Shown here one piece after another: positions 53,105 to 60,680 of a stretch of 64,000 nt of DNA; the stretch's first letter is position 1; each line of letters begins with the position of its first letter. The stretch lies in the NCBI RefSeq assembly GCF_002205645.1, contig NZ_NIOF01000006.1:124001-188000 (forward strand), written 5' to 3'. A model generated the notes under the pieces. The model was not told the origin of the DNA. It was given only the letters and a program-made list of their open reading frames with translations, and did no database searches. The DNA comes from Roseateles aquatilis (GTDB lineage: Bacteria > Pseudomonadota > Gammaproteobacteria > Burkholderiales > Burkholderiaceae_C). The position numbers were made by a program, and so were the translations under genes.

Positions 53105-53904
53105 ACGGAGGTTCTGGCAGTCGGATCCGTCATCGCCAGCTCCCGCTGACGCTCGTCCAGCCAGATCCACCCGCCGACCGGGAGGTCCGCGGGCAACTCC
53201 AGCGCCCCGATTCGCTGCCGATGCAGCGCCAGCACGCGATTGCCCACCGCCGCCACCATGCGCCTGGCCTGGTGGTAGCGGCCCTCGGTGAGCGCCATCT
53301 GCAGCCGGCCGTCGGGCAGCAGCTCGGCGGATTCCGCGCTGACCGGCTCTTCGGCGAGCCTGGGGTTGCGCTCCTCCAGCAACACGCCGGTGACGAGCTT
53401 CTTCAGTTGCGCATCGTCGATCGGGGCTTTGCATTCCGCCTGGTAGATCTTGGGCACGTGGTACTTCGGACTGGTCAGTTTGTGCTGCAACGGACCGTCA
53501 TCGGTCAGCAGCAACAGACCAGTGGTGTCCTCGTCCAGGCGGCCCACCGGCTGGATGTCCCGGTTGCGCAGCGGCTCGGGCAACAGGCTGAAGACGCTGG
53601 GGTGGTGCGTCGGCTTGCGCGAGCACTCGTAGCCCGTCGGCTTGTACAGCAGGATCAGGGCTTTCTCGTGGTACGGCCAGGCCTGGCCTTCCACGTCGAA
53701 CACCAGCCCGGCGGTGTCGAACGCCTGCTGTGGATCCTCGATGGTCTCGCCGCCGACGGACACGAGACCATGGCGGATCAGCGCCGCGCAGTGCCGGCGC
53801 GTGCCGAAGCCTTGCGTGAACAGGATCTGCGAGATGGCGACCGGCTTGGCGGCGCGAGGCGCCTTGGGCGCCGCAGGGGGAGGGGTGGGAACGTCGGAAC
53901 TCAT
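53092..53904 (-). CDS. rsuA: 16S rRNA pseudouridine synthase, RsuA family
   Basis: A 270-residue synthase. An S4-like N-terminal part (QILFTQGFGTRRHCAALIRH, then GLVSVGG) precedes the catalytic GRLDEDTTGLLLLTDDG with the conserved Asp. KIYQAECKAPID and EGRYHQARRMVAAVGNRVLA are the RsuA/RluB/E/F signatures; the length and tail favour RsuA, which modifies 16S U516. It lies between the two orphan PTP-like genes and overlaps the first by 13 bp at the 3' end. Confidence 0.88.
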   Translation of the reverse strand: MSSDVPTPPPAAPKAPRAAKPVAISQILFTQGFGTRRHCAALIRHGLVSVGGETIEDPQQAFDTAGLVFDVEGQAWPYHEKALILLYKPTGYECSRKPTHHPSVFSLLPEPLRNRDIQPVGRLDEDTTGLLLLTDDGPLQHKLTSPKYHVPKIYQAECKAPIDDAQLKKLVTGVLLEERNPRLAEEPVSAESAELLPDGRLQMALTEGRYHQARRMVAAVGNRVLALHRQRIGALELPADLPVGGWIWLDERQRELAMTDPTARTSVQSS

Positions 53905-54028
53905 GGGGGCGGATTGTCGCGCGGCAGCGCAGCGGGTTCGCGTGTCGGAAATATCAAAGACAGCGCCGGTCGGTGGGAAGGCACGTGATCACCATGACAC
54001 CCAACCTCTTTCCACCTTGAGGATCGCC

Positions 54029-55222
54029 ATGCGTATTCCGCTGCTTCACCGTCTTCCGTTCCTTTCCGGTTCGCACCGCGAGGCGACCCCGAACCCCCTG
54101 GACTTTCGACCACTGCCTTCCGGCACCGACAAGGCCGACGCCAAGGTCTGGACGGAACGCCTGGGGGATGCGCAGCGCCTGCTGGGGGAGATGAAGCGGG
54201 ACATCGATCTGAGCGTCGCCCGCGCTGCTCAGCGGCCGGTCCAGTCGATGGCGGCGCCCATGCGTGCCATCAGTCCCCTGACCCTGCTCAAGACCTTGCT
54301 GCCCGGTCAGAAGCGCGGCGAGGCGCCAGCGCCTGAACTTCACGCCAATCGGGTCGCGCAAGGGGCCGTGGTGATGGCCGCGCCGCGAGACAAGGAGGCG
54401 GTTCTTTGGGCGGCGGCGTGTGTCCAGCATCACATCGGGCATGTGGTCGATCTGAGCACCTTTCCTGAGTCCCAGGCAATCGGCTCCTGCATGGGTAGGG
54501 GAGACCACCGAACCCGAGGCCGCCTGATCGCACGCTTCGACGCGCAGCCCACGTTCGGCGAAGTGGCGACCGCCCACAAGGACGTCAAGATGGATCGCGT
54601 GCAGGTCGCCCTGTCCGGCGCCAAGCACGGCGAAGACTTCGGAACGCAGAACCTGCTGTGGACGCGCGTTCCTATCTCGGCGGGCCACGCCATCTCCCCG
54701 CGGTTGCTGCTCGACCTGTGCCGGCACTTGGAGCGGCAGCCCCTGCCCAGGGGCGAGTCCGTGGCCTTTCAATGCGCCGACGGCGGTGACCGCGGCGCGG
54801 TCTTCGCGGCGGCGCATGCGTTGCATCAGCGTTTCCGCGCGGGCTCGCTGGATCGTCACAACCTGCAGGACGCCGTGCAGGAGGCTTGCGGGCAACTCCG
54901 CCTGAAGCGGGACGTGGCCTTGTTCGGAGGTGCCGAGTCCATCGCGTCGCTGCTGAGCTTCGGTGATCTGCTGATTGGTGGAGGCGGTGGGCCCCGCTCG
55001 ATCCTGAAATCGACGACGTCCACGGCGGCCCGCGCCCCGGTCAAGACGCCGGTCACGAGTGGCGACCGCAGAATCCGGTTCAACGAAACCACCGAGGTCC
55101 AAGGCTTCTCGGATCGCTCGGCAGCCAAGCGATCGCTGGGCCGTTTCAACGGTGCTCTGGGAGCGCCGCTGGAACAGCTCAAGGAAGAAAAGAACCTGAA
55201 CCGGGGGCGACGCAAGGGCTGA
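54029..55222 (+). CDS. orphan PTP-loop protein with SILK and RVxF motifs (candidate effector)
   Basis: A 397-residue protein. The phosphatase loop is C249-x5-R255 in VAFQCADGGDRGAVFAAAHA. The helix LQDAVQEACGQLRLKRDVAL after it fits the tyrosine-phosphatase fold. The usual WPD-loop Asp is not evident; LLWTRVPISAGHAIS stands in that place. A SILK motif (GPRSILKSTT, 324-327) is followed 20 residues later by RIRF (348-351), an RVxF match. Together these are the docking signature of eukaryotic PP1 partners. The basic tail ends NLNRGRRKG. No signal peptide or TM is seen. The ATG at 54029 has GAGGA upstream. It overlaps the convergent peptidase gene by 44 bp. Effector function is inferred, not shown. 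Confidence 0.75.
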   Translation: MRIPLLHRLPFLSGSHREATPNPLDFRPLPSGTDKADAKVWTERLGDAQRLLGEMKRDIDLSVARAAQRPVQSMAAPMRAISPLTLLKTLLPGQKRGEAPAPELHANRVAQGAVVMAAPRDKEAVLWAAACVQHHIGHVVDLSTFPESQAIGSCMGRGDHRTRGRLIARFDAQPTFGEVATAHKDVKMDRVQVALSGAKHGEDFGTQNLLWTRVPISAGHAISPRLLLDLCRHLERQPLPRGESVAFQCADGGDRGAVFAAAHALHQRFRAGSLDRHNLQDAVQEACGQLRLKRDVALFGGAESIASLLSFGDLLIGGGGGPRSILKSTTSTAARAPVKTPVTSGDRRIRFNETTEVQGFSDRSAAKRSLGRFNGALGAPLEQLKEEKNLNRGRRKG

Positions 55223-56153
55223 CCGCATCCACGATCGCCCGCGCCACGACCTCCGCCGCCACCGCGCCGAGCAGGGCCATGTCCCCGTCGACATCGGCCG
55301 CGCCGGTGGCGAGCGAGAACATCACATCCCCGTCCATCACCGTGTGCACCGGCTGAATCGCCCGGGCCAGCCCGTCGTGCGCGATCTGCGCGAGCTTGGT
55401 GGCCTGGGCCTTTGTCAGGCGCGCGTCGGTGGCGATGACGCCGATCGTCGTGGCGCTGCCGGCGAGGCCGCCGCCGGGGCGCTCGCCGTCGAGCAGCGCC
55501 CGCACCGTCGAGCGCGGCAGACCGTCCGGCCCCCGCGTGCCGGCGATGACCGCGCCGGTGCGCGGATCCACCACGTCGCCGACCGCGTTCACCGCCACCA
55601 TCGCCGCGAGCGTCATGCCGCCCACGCGCAGCGAGGCCATGCCGAGGCCGCCTTTCATCGCCCGGTCCACGCCGAGCAGCTTGCCGACGGTCGCGCCCGT
55701 GCCGGCGCCGACGCTGCCGCGGCGAACCTCGGACGCTGACGCGGCCTCGCACGCGGCCCGCCCGGCGGCTGCATCGGGCGCGGTCTCGCGACCGTGCAGC
55801 CAGAGGTCGAACAGCACCGCCGCCGGCACGATGGGCACGCGCGCCGAGCCGACCGCGAAACCGTGGCCGCGCTCCGCGAGCCAGTGCATCACGCCGTCCG
55901 CCGCGGCCAGGCCGAAGGCGCTGCCGCCGGCCAGCAGGATCGCATGGACCTGCTGGACGGTGTTCTCGGGACGCAGCAGGTCGGTGTCGCGCGTGCCGGG
56001 CGCGGCGCCGCGCACATCGACGCCCGCCGTGGCGCCGGCCTCGCACAGCACGACGCTGCAACCGGTCGGCGCGGCCGGATGGGTGTGGTGACCGACCTTC
56101 AGTCCGGCCACGTCGCACAGCCCGCCCGGACCCGCGGCATTGGCAGCGCTCAA
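55179..56153 (-). CDS. P1-family (DmpA/S58) peptidase
   Basis: A 324-residue N-terminal-nucleophile hydrolase. Early text LCDVAGLKVGHHTHPAAPTG leads to AILLAGGSAFGLAAADGVMH, AGTGATVGKLLGVDRAMKGG and the likely processing region GSATTIGVIATDARLT. Members are aminopeptidases that self-cleave. The start is TTG at 56153, chosen because it overlaps the DUF3617 stop (TTGA) and gives MSAANAAGPGG just before the first conserved block; no ATG is suitably placed. The two genes are probably coupled. Confidence 0.85.
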   Translation of the reverse strand: MSAANAAGPGGLCDVAGLKVGHHTHPAAPTGCSVVLCEAGATAGVDVRGAAPGTRDTDLLRPENTVQQVHAILLAGGSAFGLAAADGVMHWLAERGHGFAVGSARVPIVPAAVLFDLWLHGRETAPDAAAGRAACEAASASEVRRGSVGAGTGATVGKLLGVDRAMKGGLGMASLRVGGMTLAAMVAVNAVGDVVDPRTGAVIAGTRGPDGLPRSTVRALLDGERPGGGLAGSATTIGVIATDARLTKAQATKLAQIAHDGLARAIQPVHTVMDGDVMFSLATGAADVDGDMALLGAVAAEVVARAIVDAVSPCVAPGSGSFLP

Positions 56154-56746
56154 GGCTGGGTGCCCAGCGGCTTGAGGTTGCCGCAGTCGCTGCCCAGCCA
56201 GCGGGCCTCGCCGGTGGACCGGATGGTCTCGGTCTTGCCGCCGCGCTGGCTGCGGATCTCCGACTTCGTCGTGTAGCGGTCGGGACCGGCGAAGGTGACC
56301 TCGGTCTCGCCTTCCGAGGCGGGATCGGTGCAGCGGAAGCTGCCGATCATCTTGTCGCCGCTGCGCTTCATGTCGTGCGAGCACTTGCCCTCGGTCTTGG
56401 GCATCAGCGCGCGCTCGGCCTGCTCCTTGCTGACGCAGGACTTGATGGTGATCGCGCCGTTCTGGCCCAGGTCCAGGCTGACGCCGCGCTGCGACATCAT
56501 CTGCTCCATCATCTTGCGCTGCTCCGGCGGCATGGCGGCGATCTGCTTCTGCGCTTGCTCCATTTGGGCCTGGCGCTGCGGATCGAGCTGCGGGCGCTGC
56601 TTGAGCTCCCACAGGCCCGGCTTGATGTCCTGGGCCGACGACGGGATGGCGGCGGCGGCCAGCAGCAGACCGGCGACCAGCGGCGCGAACAACGGCGGCG
56701 CGGAGCGCGGGCCGGGGCGCCGAGAAATGATGCGATCGAGAGACAT
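56150..56746 (-). CDS. DUF3617 domain exported protein
   Basis: A 198-residue protein. The signal peptide (about 1-40, ending AAAAIPSSAQ) directs export. The mature DUF3617 domain reads DIKPGLWELKQRPQLDPQRQ, with a Gln/Met-rich helix, SCVSKEQAERALMPKTEGKC and FRCTDPASEGETEVTF, carrying conserved Cys that may pair. Function unknown. ATG at 56746. Its stop overlaps the TTG start of the peptidase gene. Confidence 0.85.
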   Translation of the reverse strand: MSLDRIISRRPGPRSAPPLFAPLVAGLLLAAAAIPSSAQDIKPGLWELKQRPQLDPQRQAQMEQAQKQIAAMPPEQRKMMEQMMSQRGVSLDLGQNGAITIKSCVSKEQAERALMPKTEGKCSHDMKRSGDKMIGSFRCTDPASEGETEVTFAGPDRYTTKSEIRSQRGGKTETIRSTGEARWLGSDCGNLKPLGTQP

Positions 56747-56848
56747 GGCGGGCTCCATCGCCGCATGGGGGGCGCGGCGCGATCCGGCAGTGTAGGGCGG
56801 CCCGCCCGGCTCGCCGACCCCCACGGTCGCGCGAGCCCGGGCGCCCGG

Positions 56849-57970
56849 TCAGGCGAAGACGCCGGCCGTGTCCTGCATGCGCCGGCTGACTTCGCCGAGG
56901 TGATGCATCGAGTCCCCGAACTGCATCTCCATGAGCGCCAGCCGCTTGAAGTAATGGCTGCCGACATATTCGTCGGTGACGCCGATGCCGCCATGCAACT
57001 GCGTGCATTGCTGGCCGACGAAACGCATCGCCTGGCCGAGCTGCACCTTCGCCTGCGAGATCGCGCGGCGGCGCGCGTCCGGCGCCTCGTTCAGCTTGAG
57101 CGTGGCGAAGTAGCTCATCGAGCGCGCCAGCTCCAGCTGCATCTTCACGTCGGCCATGCGGTGGCGCAGCGCCTGGAAGCTGGCGATGGCGACGCCGAAC
57201 TGCTTGCGCGTGTTGAGGTATTCCGCCGTCAGCGCCACGAAGCGGTCCATCGCGCCGACCGCCTCCGCCGCCTGGGCGGCGATGGCGATGTCGACGGCGT
57301 GCTCCAGCGCCGCCAGCCCCCGGTCCGGACCGACGAGCAGCGTGGCCGGCGTGTCCTTCAGCGTCAGCTCCGCCGCGCGGGAGCCGTCGTGCAGCGCATA
57401 ACCGCGCAGGGCGACACCGGCCGCGTCCTTGGCGACGAGGTACAGCGCGATGCCCGCGCCGGCACCGCCCGCGCGTGCCGGCACGATGAAGGCGTCGGCC
57501 TGGTCGCCGGCGGGGACGACGCTCTTGGCGCCGGTCAGCCGGTGGTCGGCGGTGGCGAGCGTGTCGCAGACATCGAGCCGATAACGCGCCGCGCGCTCCT
57601 GGTGCGCCAGCACGACCAGCGCCTCGCCGCCCGCGATGCGCGGCAGCCAGTCGGCCTGCACGGCGTCCGGCGCCTGGGCCAGCACCGCCGGCGCGATCAG
57701 GCCGCCCTGCGCGTAGGGCTCCATCACCAGGCCGCGGCCCAGTTCCTCCATCACCACCATCGCCTCGACCGGGCCGAAGCCCAGTCCGCCATGCGCCTCG
57801 GGCACCGCCAGCGCGGTCAGGCCCAGGCCGGCCAGCCCGTCCCAGGCGGCGCGCGAGAAGCCGCCGGCCTTGACGATGGCGCGGCGCTGCTCGAAGTCGT
57901 AATCCTTGTCGACGTAGCGACGCACGGCGTCGCGCAACGAAGTCTGGTCGTCGCTGAAATCGAAGTCCAT
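56849..57970 (-). CDS. acyl-CoA dehydrogenase (pimeloyl-CoA dehydrogenase small-subunit-like)
   Basis: A 373-residue flavoprotein of the acyl-CoA dehydrogenase fold. MDFDFSDDQTSLRDAVRRYV is the typical start of the PimD-like small subunit. GLGLTALAVPEAHGGLGFGP, FGVAIASFQALRHRMADVKM and QLHGGIGVTDEYVGSHYFKR carry the FAD and acyl-site blocks. It follows its partner at 58014 with a 43-bp gap. The two probably form a heteromer acting on dicarboxylic or other acyl-CoAs; the exact substrate is not known. Confidence 0.88.
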   Translation of the reverse strand: MDFDFSDDQTSLRDAVRRYVDKDYDFEQRRAIVKAGGFSRAAWDGLAGLGLTALAVPEAHGGLGFGPVEAMVVMEELGRGLVMEPYAQGGLIAPAVLAQAPDAVQADWLPRIAGGEALVVLAHQERAARYRLDVCDTLATADHRLTGAKSVVPAGDQADAFIVPARAGGAGAGIALYLVAKDAAGVALRGYALHDGSRAAELTLKDTPATLLVGPDRGLAALEHAVDIAIAAQAAEAVGAMDRFVALTAEYLNTRKQFGVAIASFQALRHRMADVKMQLELARSMSYFATLKLNEAPDARRRAISQAKVQLGQAMRFVGQQCTQLHGGIGVTDEYVGSHYFKRLALMEMQFGDSMHHLGEVSRRMQDTAGVFA

Positions 57971-58013
57971 GAACGTGTCTCCTCGGGTCCTGTCGGGTCG
58001 CGTCGCGCGGGGA

Positions 58014-59192
58014 TCAGCCCAGCACCGTCTGGGCGACGATGTTGCGCTGCACCTCGTTGGAGCCGCCGTAGATCGTCGTCTTGCGATAGTTGAAGTAATG
58101 GCTGGCGAGCGGCGCGCAATGCGCCGCGCCGACCTGGTCGCCCTGCCAGCCGGCCTCCATCGCTTCCTGGATGAAGGGCGTGGCGAACGGGCCGGCGGCC
58201 AGCATCATGAGCTCGGTGTAGCGCTGCTGGATCTCGCTGCCGCGGATCTTGAGCAGCCCCGCCACGTCCAGCGACTGCTTGCCGCTGGACTCGGCCGAGA
58301 GCACGCGCAGCACCATCATCTCCAGCGCCACGATGTCGACCTCCAGCAGCGCGATCTGGTCGCGGAAGCGGGCGTCGTCGTAGACGCCTTCCGCCCGGGC
58401 GATGCGCTTGAGGCGCTCCAGCTCGCGCTTGGCGCGGTTCACGTCGGCGATGTTGGTGCGTTCGTGGGCCAGCAGGTATTTGGCGTAGGTCCAGCCCTTG
58501 TTCTCCTCGCCGACCAGGTTGCCCACCGGGACCTGGACGTCGTCGAAGAAGACTTCGTTGACCTCGTGCTCGCCGTCGAGCATGGTGATCGGCCGAACGG
58601 TCACGCCGGGCGACTTCATGTCGACCAGCAGGAAGGAGATGCCGGCCTGCGGCTTGACCGAGGGATCGGTGCGGACCAGGCAGAAGATCCAGTCCCCGTA
58701 CTGGCCCAGCGTGGTCCAGGTCTTCTGGCCGTTGACGACGTAGACGTCGCCGCGGCGCTCGGCGCGGGTCTTGACCGAGGCCAGGTCGGAGCCCGAGCCC
58801 GGCTCGCTGTAGCCCTGGCTCCACCAGACGTCGCCGCTCATGATGCCGGGCAGGTGCCGCTCCTGCTGCTCGCGCGAGCCGAAGGCCATGATCACCGGCG
58901 CCACCATCACCGGCCCGAAGGGCACGACGCGCGGCGCGCCGGCCAGGGCGCATTCTTCCTCGAACAGATGGCGCTGCACCGCGTTCCAGCCCGGGCCGCC
59001 GAACTGCTTCGGCCAGGCCCAGCCGTGCCAGCCCTGCTTGCCCAGGATGCGCGCCCAGCGCTGCAGATCGTCCTTGTTCAGGCGCAGCGCGTTGTGCACC
59101 TTGTGGCTGATGTCCTGGGGCAGGTGGCCGGCCACCCACTGCCGGATCTCCGCCCGGAAGGCCTGCTCCTCGGGGGTGAAGTTGAGGTCCAT
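58014..59192 (-). CDS. acyl-CoA dehydrogenase (pimeloyl-CoA dehydrogenase large-subunit-like)
   Basis: A 392-residue acyl-CoA dehydrogenase. MDLNFTPEEQAFRAEIRQWV begins the protein. The substrate and flavin blocks are WSQGYSEPGSGSDLASVKTR and GQKTWTTLGQYGDWIFCLVR, and RTNIADVNRAKRELERL follows. YFNYRKTTIYGGSNEVQRNI carries the late conserved region. The style fits the PimC-like large subunit. The ATG at 59192 was chosen for the family start. First gene of the pair on this strand. Confidence 0.88.
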   Translation of the reverse strand: MDLNFTPEEQAFRAEIRQWVAGHLPQDISHKVHNALRLNKDDLQRWARILGKQGWHGWAWPKQFGGPGWNAVQRHLFEEECALAGAPRVVPFGPVMVAPVIMAFGSREQQERHLPGIMSGDVWWSQGYSEPGSGSDLASVKTRAERRGDVYVVNGQKTWTTLGQYGDWIFCLVRTDPSVKPQAGISFLLVDMKSPGVTVRPITMLDGEHEVNEVFFDDVQVPVGNLVGEENKGWTYAKYLLAHERTNIADVNRAKRELERLKRIARAEGVYDDARFRDQIALLEVDIVALEMMVLRVLSAESSGKQSLDVAGLLKIRGSEIQQRYTELMMLAAGPFATPFIQEAMEAGWQGDQVGAAHCAPLASHYFNYRKTTIYGGSNEVQRNIVAQTVLG

Positions 59193-59331
59193 GCGTCGTC
59201 TCCTGAGGTCTCGATGTCTCTGATCTTGGACTGCGGCGATTTTTAGCACGGGCGTTCGCTTTTTTCCTGTCCCGACCGGGACAAGGTCAGGGAGATGGAG
59301 AATGCGCGGCTCTCATTGCCAGGATGCCGCC

Positions 59332-60372
59332 ATGTCCGACTCCCCCGCGACCGCATCGCCCCGTCCCGTGCTGGCCATCCACGGCGGGGCCGGCACGATC
59401 CGTCGCGACGGCATGTCCGCCGAGCTGGAAGCCGCGTATCGCGACGCGCTCGCCGTGATCCTGGCCGACGGCGCCAGGCGGCTGGCGGCCGGCGCCACGG
59501 CCGTCGACGTCGTCGTCGAGGCGGTGAGGCAACTGGAAGAGTGCGAGCTCTTCAATGCCGGCAAGGGCGCCGTCTACACCGCGGACGAGCGCCATGAGCT
59601 GGACGCCAGCGTGATGGACGGCCGCGACCGCTCGGCCGGCGCAGTGGCGGGCGTGACCCGCGTGCGCAACCCGGTGCTGGCGGCGCGGGCGGTGATGGCG
59701 CACAGCGGCCATGTGATGTTGATCGGCCCGGCGGCGGACGCGTTCGCGTTCGAGCAGGGGCTGGACCGGGTCGAGCCGACCTGGTTCGGGACGCCGCAGC
59801 GGCTGGCGCAGTTGCGCAGGGCGCGTGAACTCGCCCTCGGGCAGGTGCTGGACCATGACGGCCAGGCCGCGGAGCGGGCCGCGCGAGCCGCAAGCGATGC
59901 TGAAGCCGACAGCGGCAGGAATGTCGGCGGCGGCCCGATCGACGAGCGCGCCAAGTTCGGCACCGTCGGCGCGGTGGCCCTGGACGCGGCGGGCCATGTC
60001 GCCGCGGCCACCTCCACCGGCGGCATGACCAACAAGCGGCCGGGCCGCGTCGGCGACTCGCCGATCCTGGGCGCCGGCTGTTACGCGGACGACCGCGGCG
60101 TCGCCGTGTCCTGCACCGGCACCGGCGAGGCCTTCATGCGCGCCGCCGCCGCGCACGAGGTCGACGCGCTGGTGCGCATCGGCGGCTTGTCGTTGCGAGC
60201 CGCCTGCGAGCGCGTGGTGTTCGACGAACTCGGCGCCGTGAACGGGCAGGGCGGCCTGATCGCCGTCGACGCGCGCGGCGACGTCTGGCTCGGCTTCAAC
60301 ACCGAGGGCATGTACCGCGGCCACGTCCAGGCCGGGGCGGCACCGGTCGTGGGCATCTACCGGGACCGGTGA
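59332..60372 (+). CDS. iaaA: isoaspartyl peptidase / L-asparaginase (Ntn type)
   Basis: A 346-residue plant-type asparaginase. PVLAIHGGAGTIRRDGMSAE begins the domain, then FNAGKGAVYTADERHELDAS. The self-cleavage site is the Thr in KFGTVGAVALDAAGHVAA, preceded by an Ala/Glu-rich linker. ATSTGGMTNKRPGRVGDSPI and GTGEAFMRAAAAHEVDAL follow. It cleaves isoaspartyl dipeptides and asparagine after processing into two subunits. ATG at 59332; divergent from the dehydrogenase pair. Confidence 0.93.
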   Translation: MSDSPATASPRPVLAIHGGAGTIRRDGMSAELEAAYRDALAVILADGARRLAAGATAVDVVVEAVRQLEECELFNAGKGAVYTADERHELDASVMDGRDRSAGAVAGVTRVRNPVLAARAVMAHSGHVMLIGPAADAFAFEQGLDRVEPTWFGTPQRLAQLRRARELALGQVLDHDGQAAERAARAASDAEADSGRNVGGGPIDERAKFGTVGAVALDAAGHVAAATSTGGMTNKRPGRVGDSPILGAGCYADDRGVAVSCTGTGEAFMRAAAAHEVDALVRIGGLSLRAACERVVFDELGAVNGQGGLIAVDARGDVWLGFNTEGMYRGHVQAGAAPVVGIYRDR

Positions 60373-60398
60373 GCCACCGGGACCAGTGAGCGGCCGGC

Positions 60399-60680
60399 AT
60401 GACCTTTGGGTCCTGCAGCGCCGGCCGATTCCGGGCACCATCGCGCCTCGGAGCCGACATCCCTGGAGCAGACATCCCCGACGCGGATGTTCCCGGCGCC
60501 GATGTTCGCGGTGCCGATCTCCGCGGCGATCGCCGGTCGGGCGGTGACGTGGCCGGCGAGCCGCCGTCCCCGGCCGGGCCGCCGGGCGGTGTTATGGTGC
60601 TGGCCGCATTGAATGGCAACGAGCTGCCGGGCGCATGGCGCCGACCCGGCGCTTCTACGAGTGGAGATTTGACGCTGTGA
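60399..60680 (+). CDS. possible small protein with pentapeptide-like repeats
   Basis: A 93-residue frame begins ATG at 60399. Residues about 18-43 hold five units of the pentapeptide type (ADIPG, ADIPD, ADVPG, ADVRG, ADLRG). The codons vary at third positions (GCC/GCA/GCG, GAC/GAT), as expected if protein sequence is kept. Its TGA at 60678-60680 overlaps the GTG start of the next gene. No ribosome-binding site is clear, and the second half (GEPPSPAGPPGGVMVLA) looks unstructured. Could be real or a remnant. It is the only content of this 300-bp gap. Confidence 0.35.
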   Translation: MTFGSCSAGRFRAPSRLGADIPGADIPDADVPGADVRGADLRGDRRSGGDVAGEPPSPAGPPGGVMVLAALNGNELPGAWRRPGASTSGDLTL

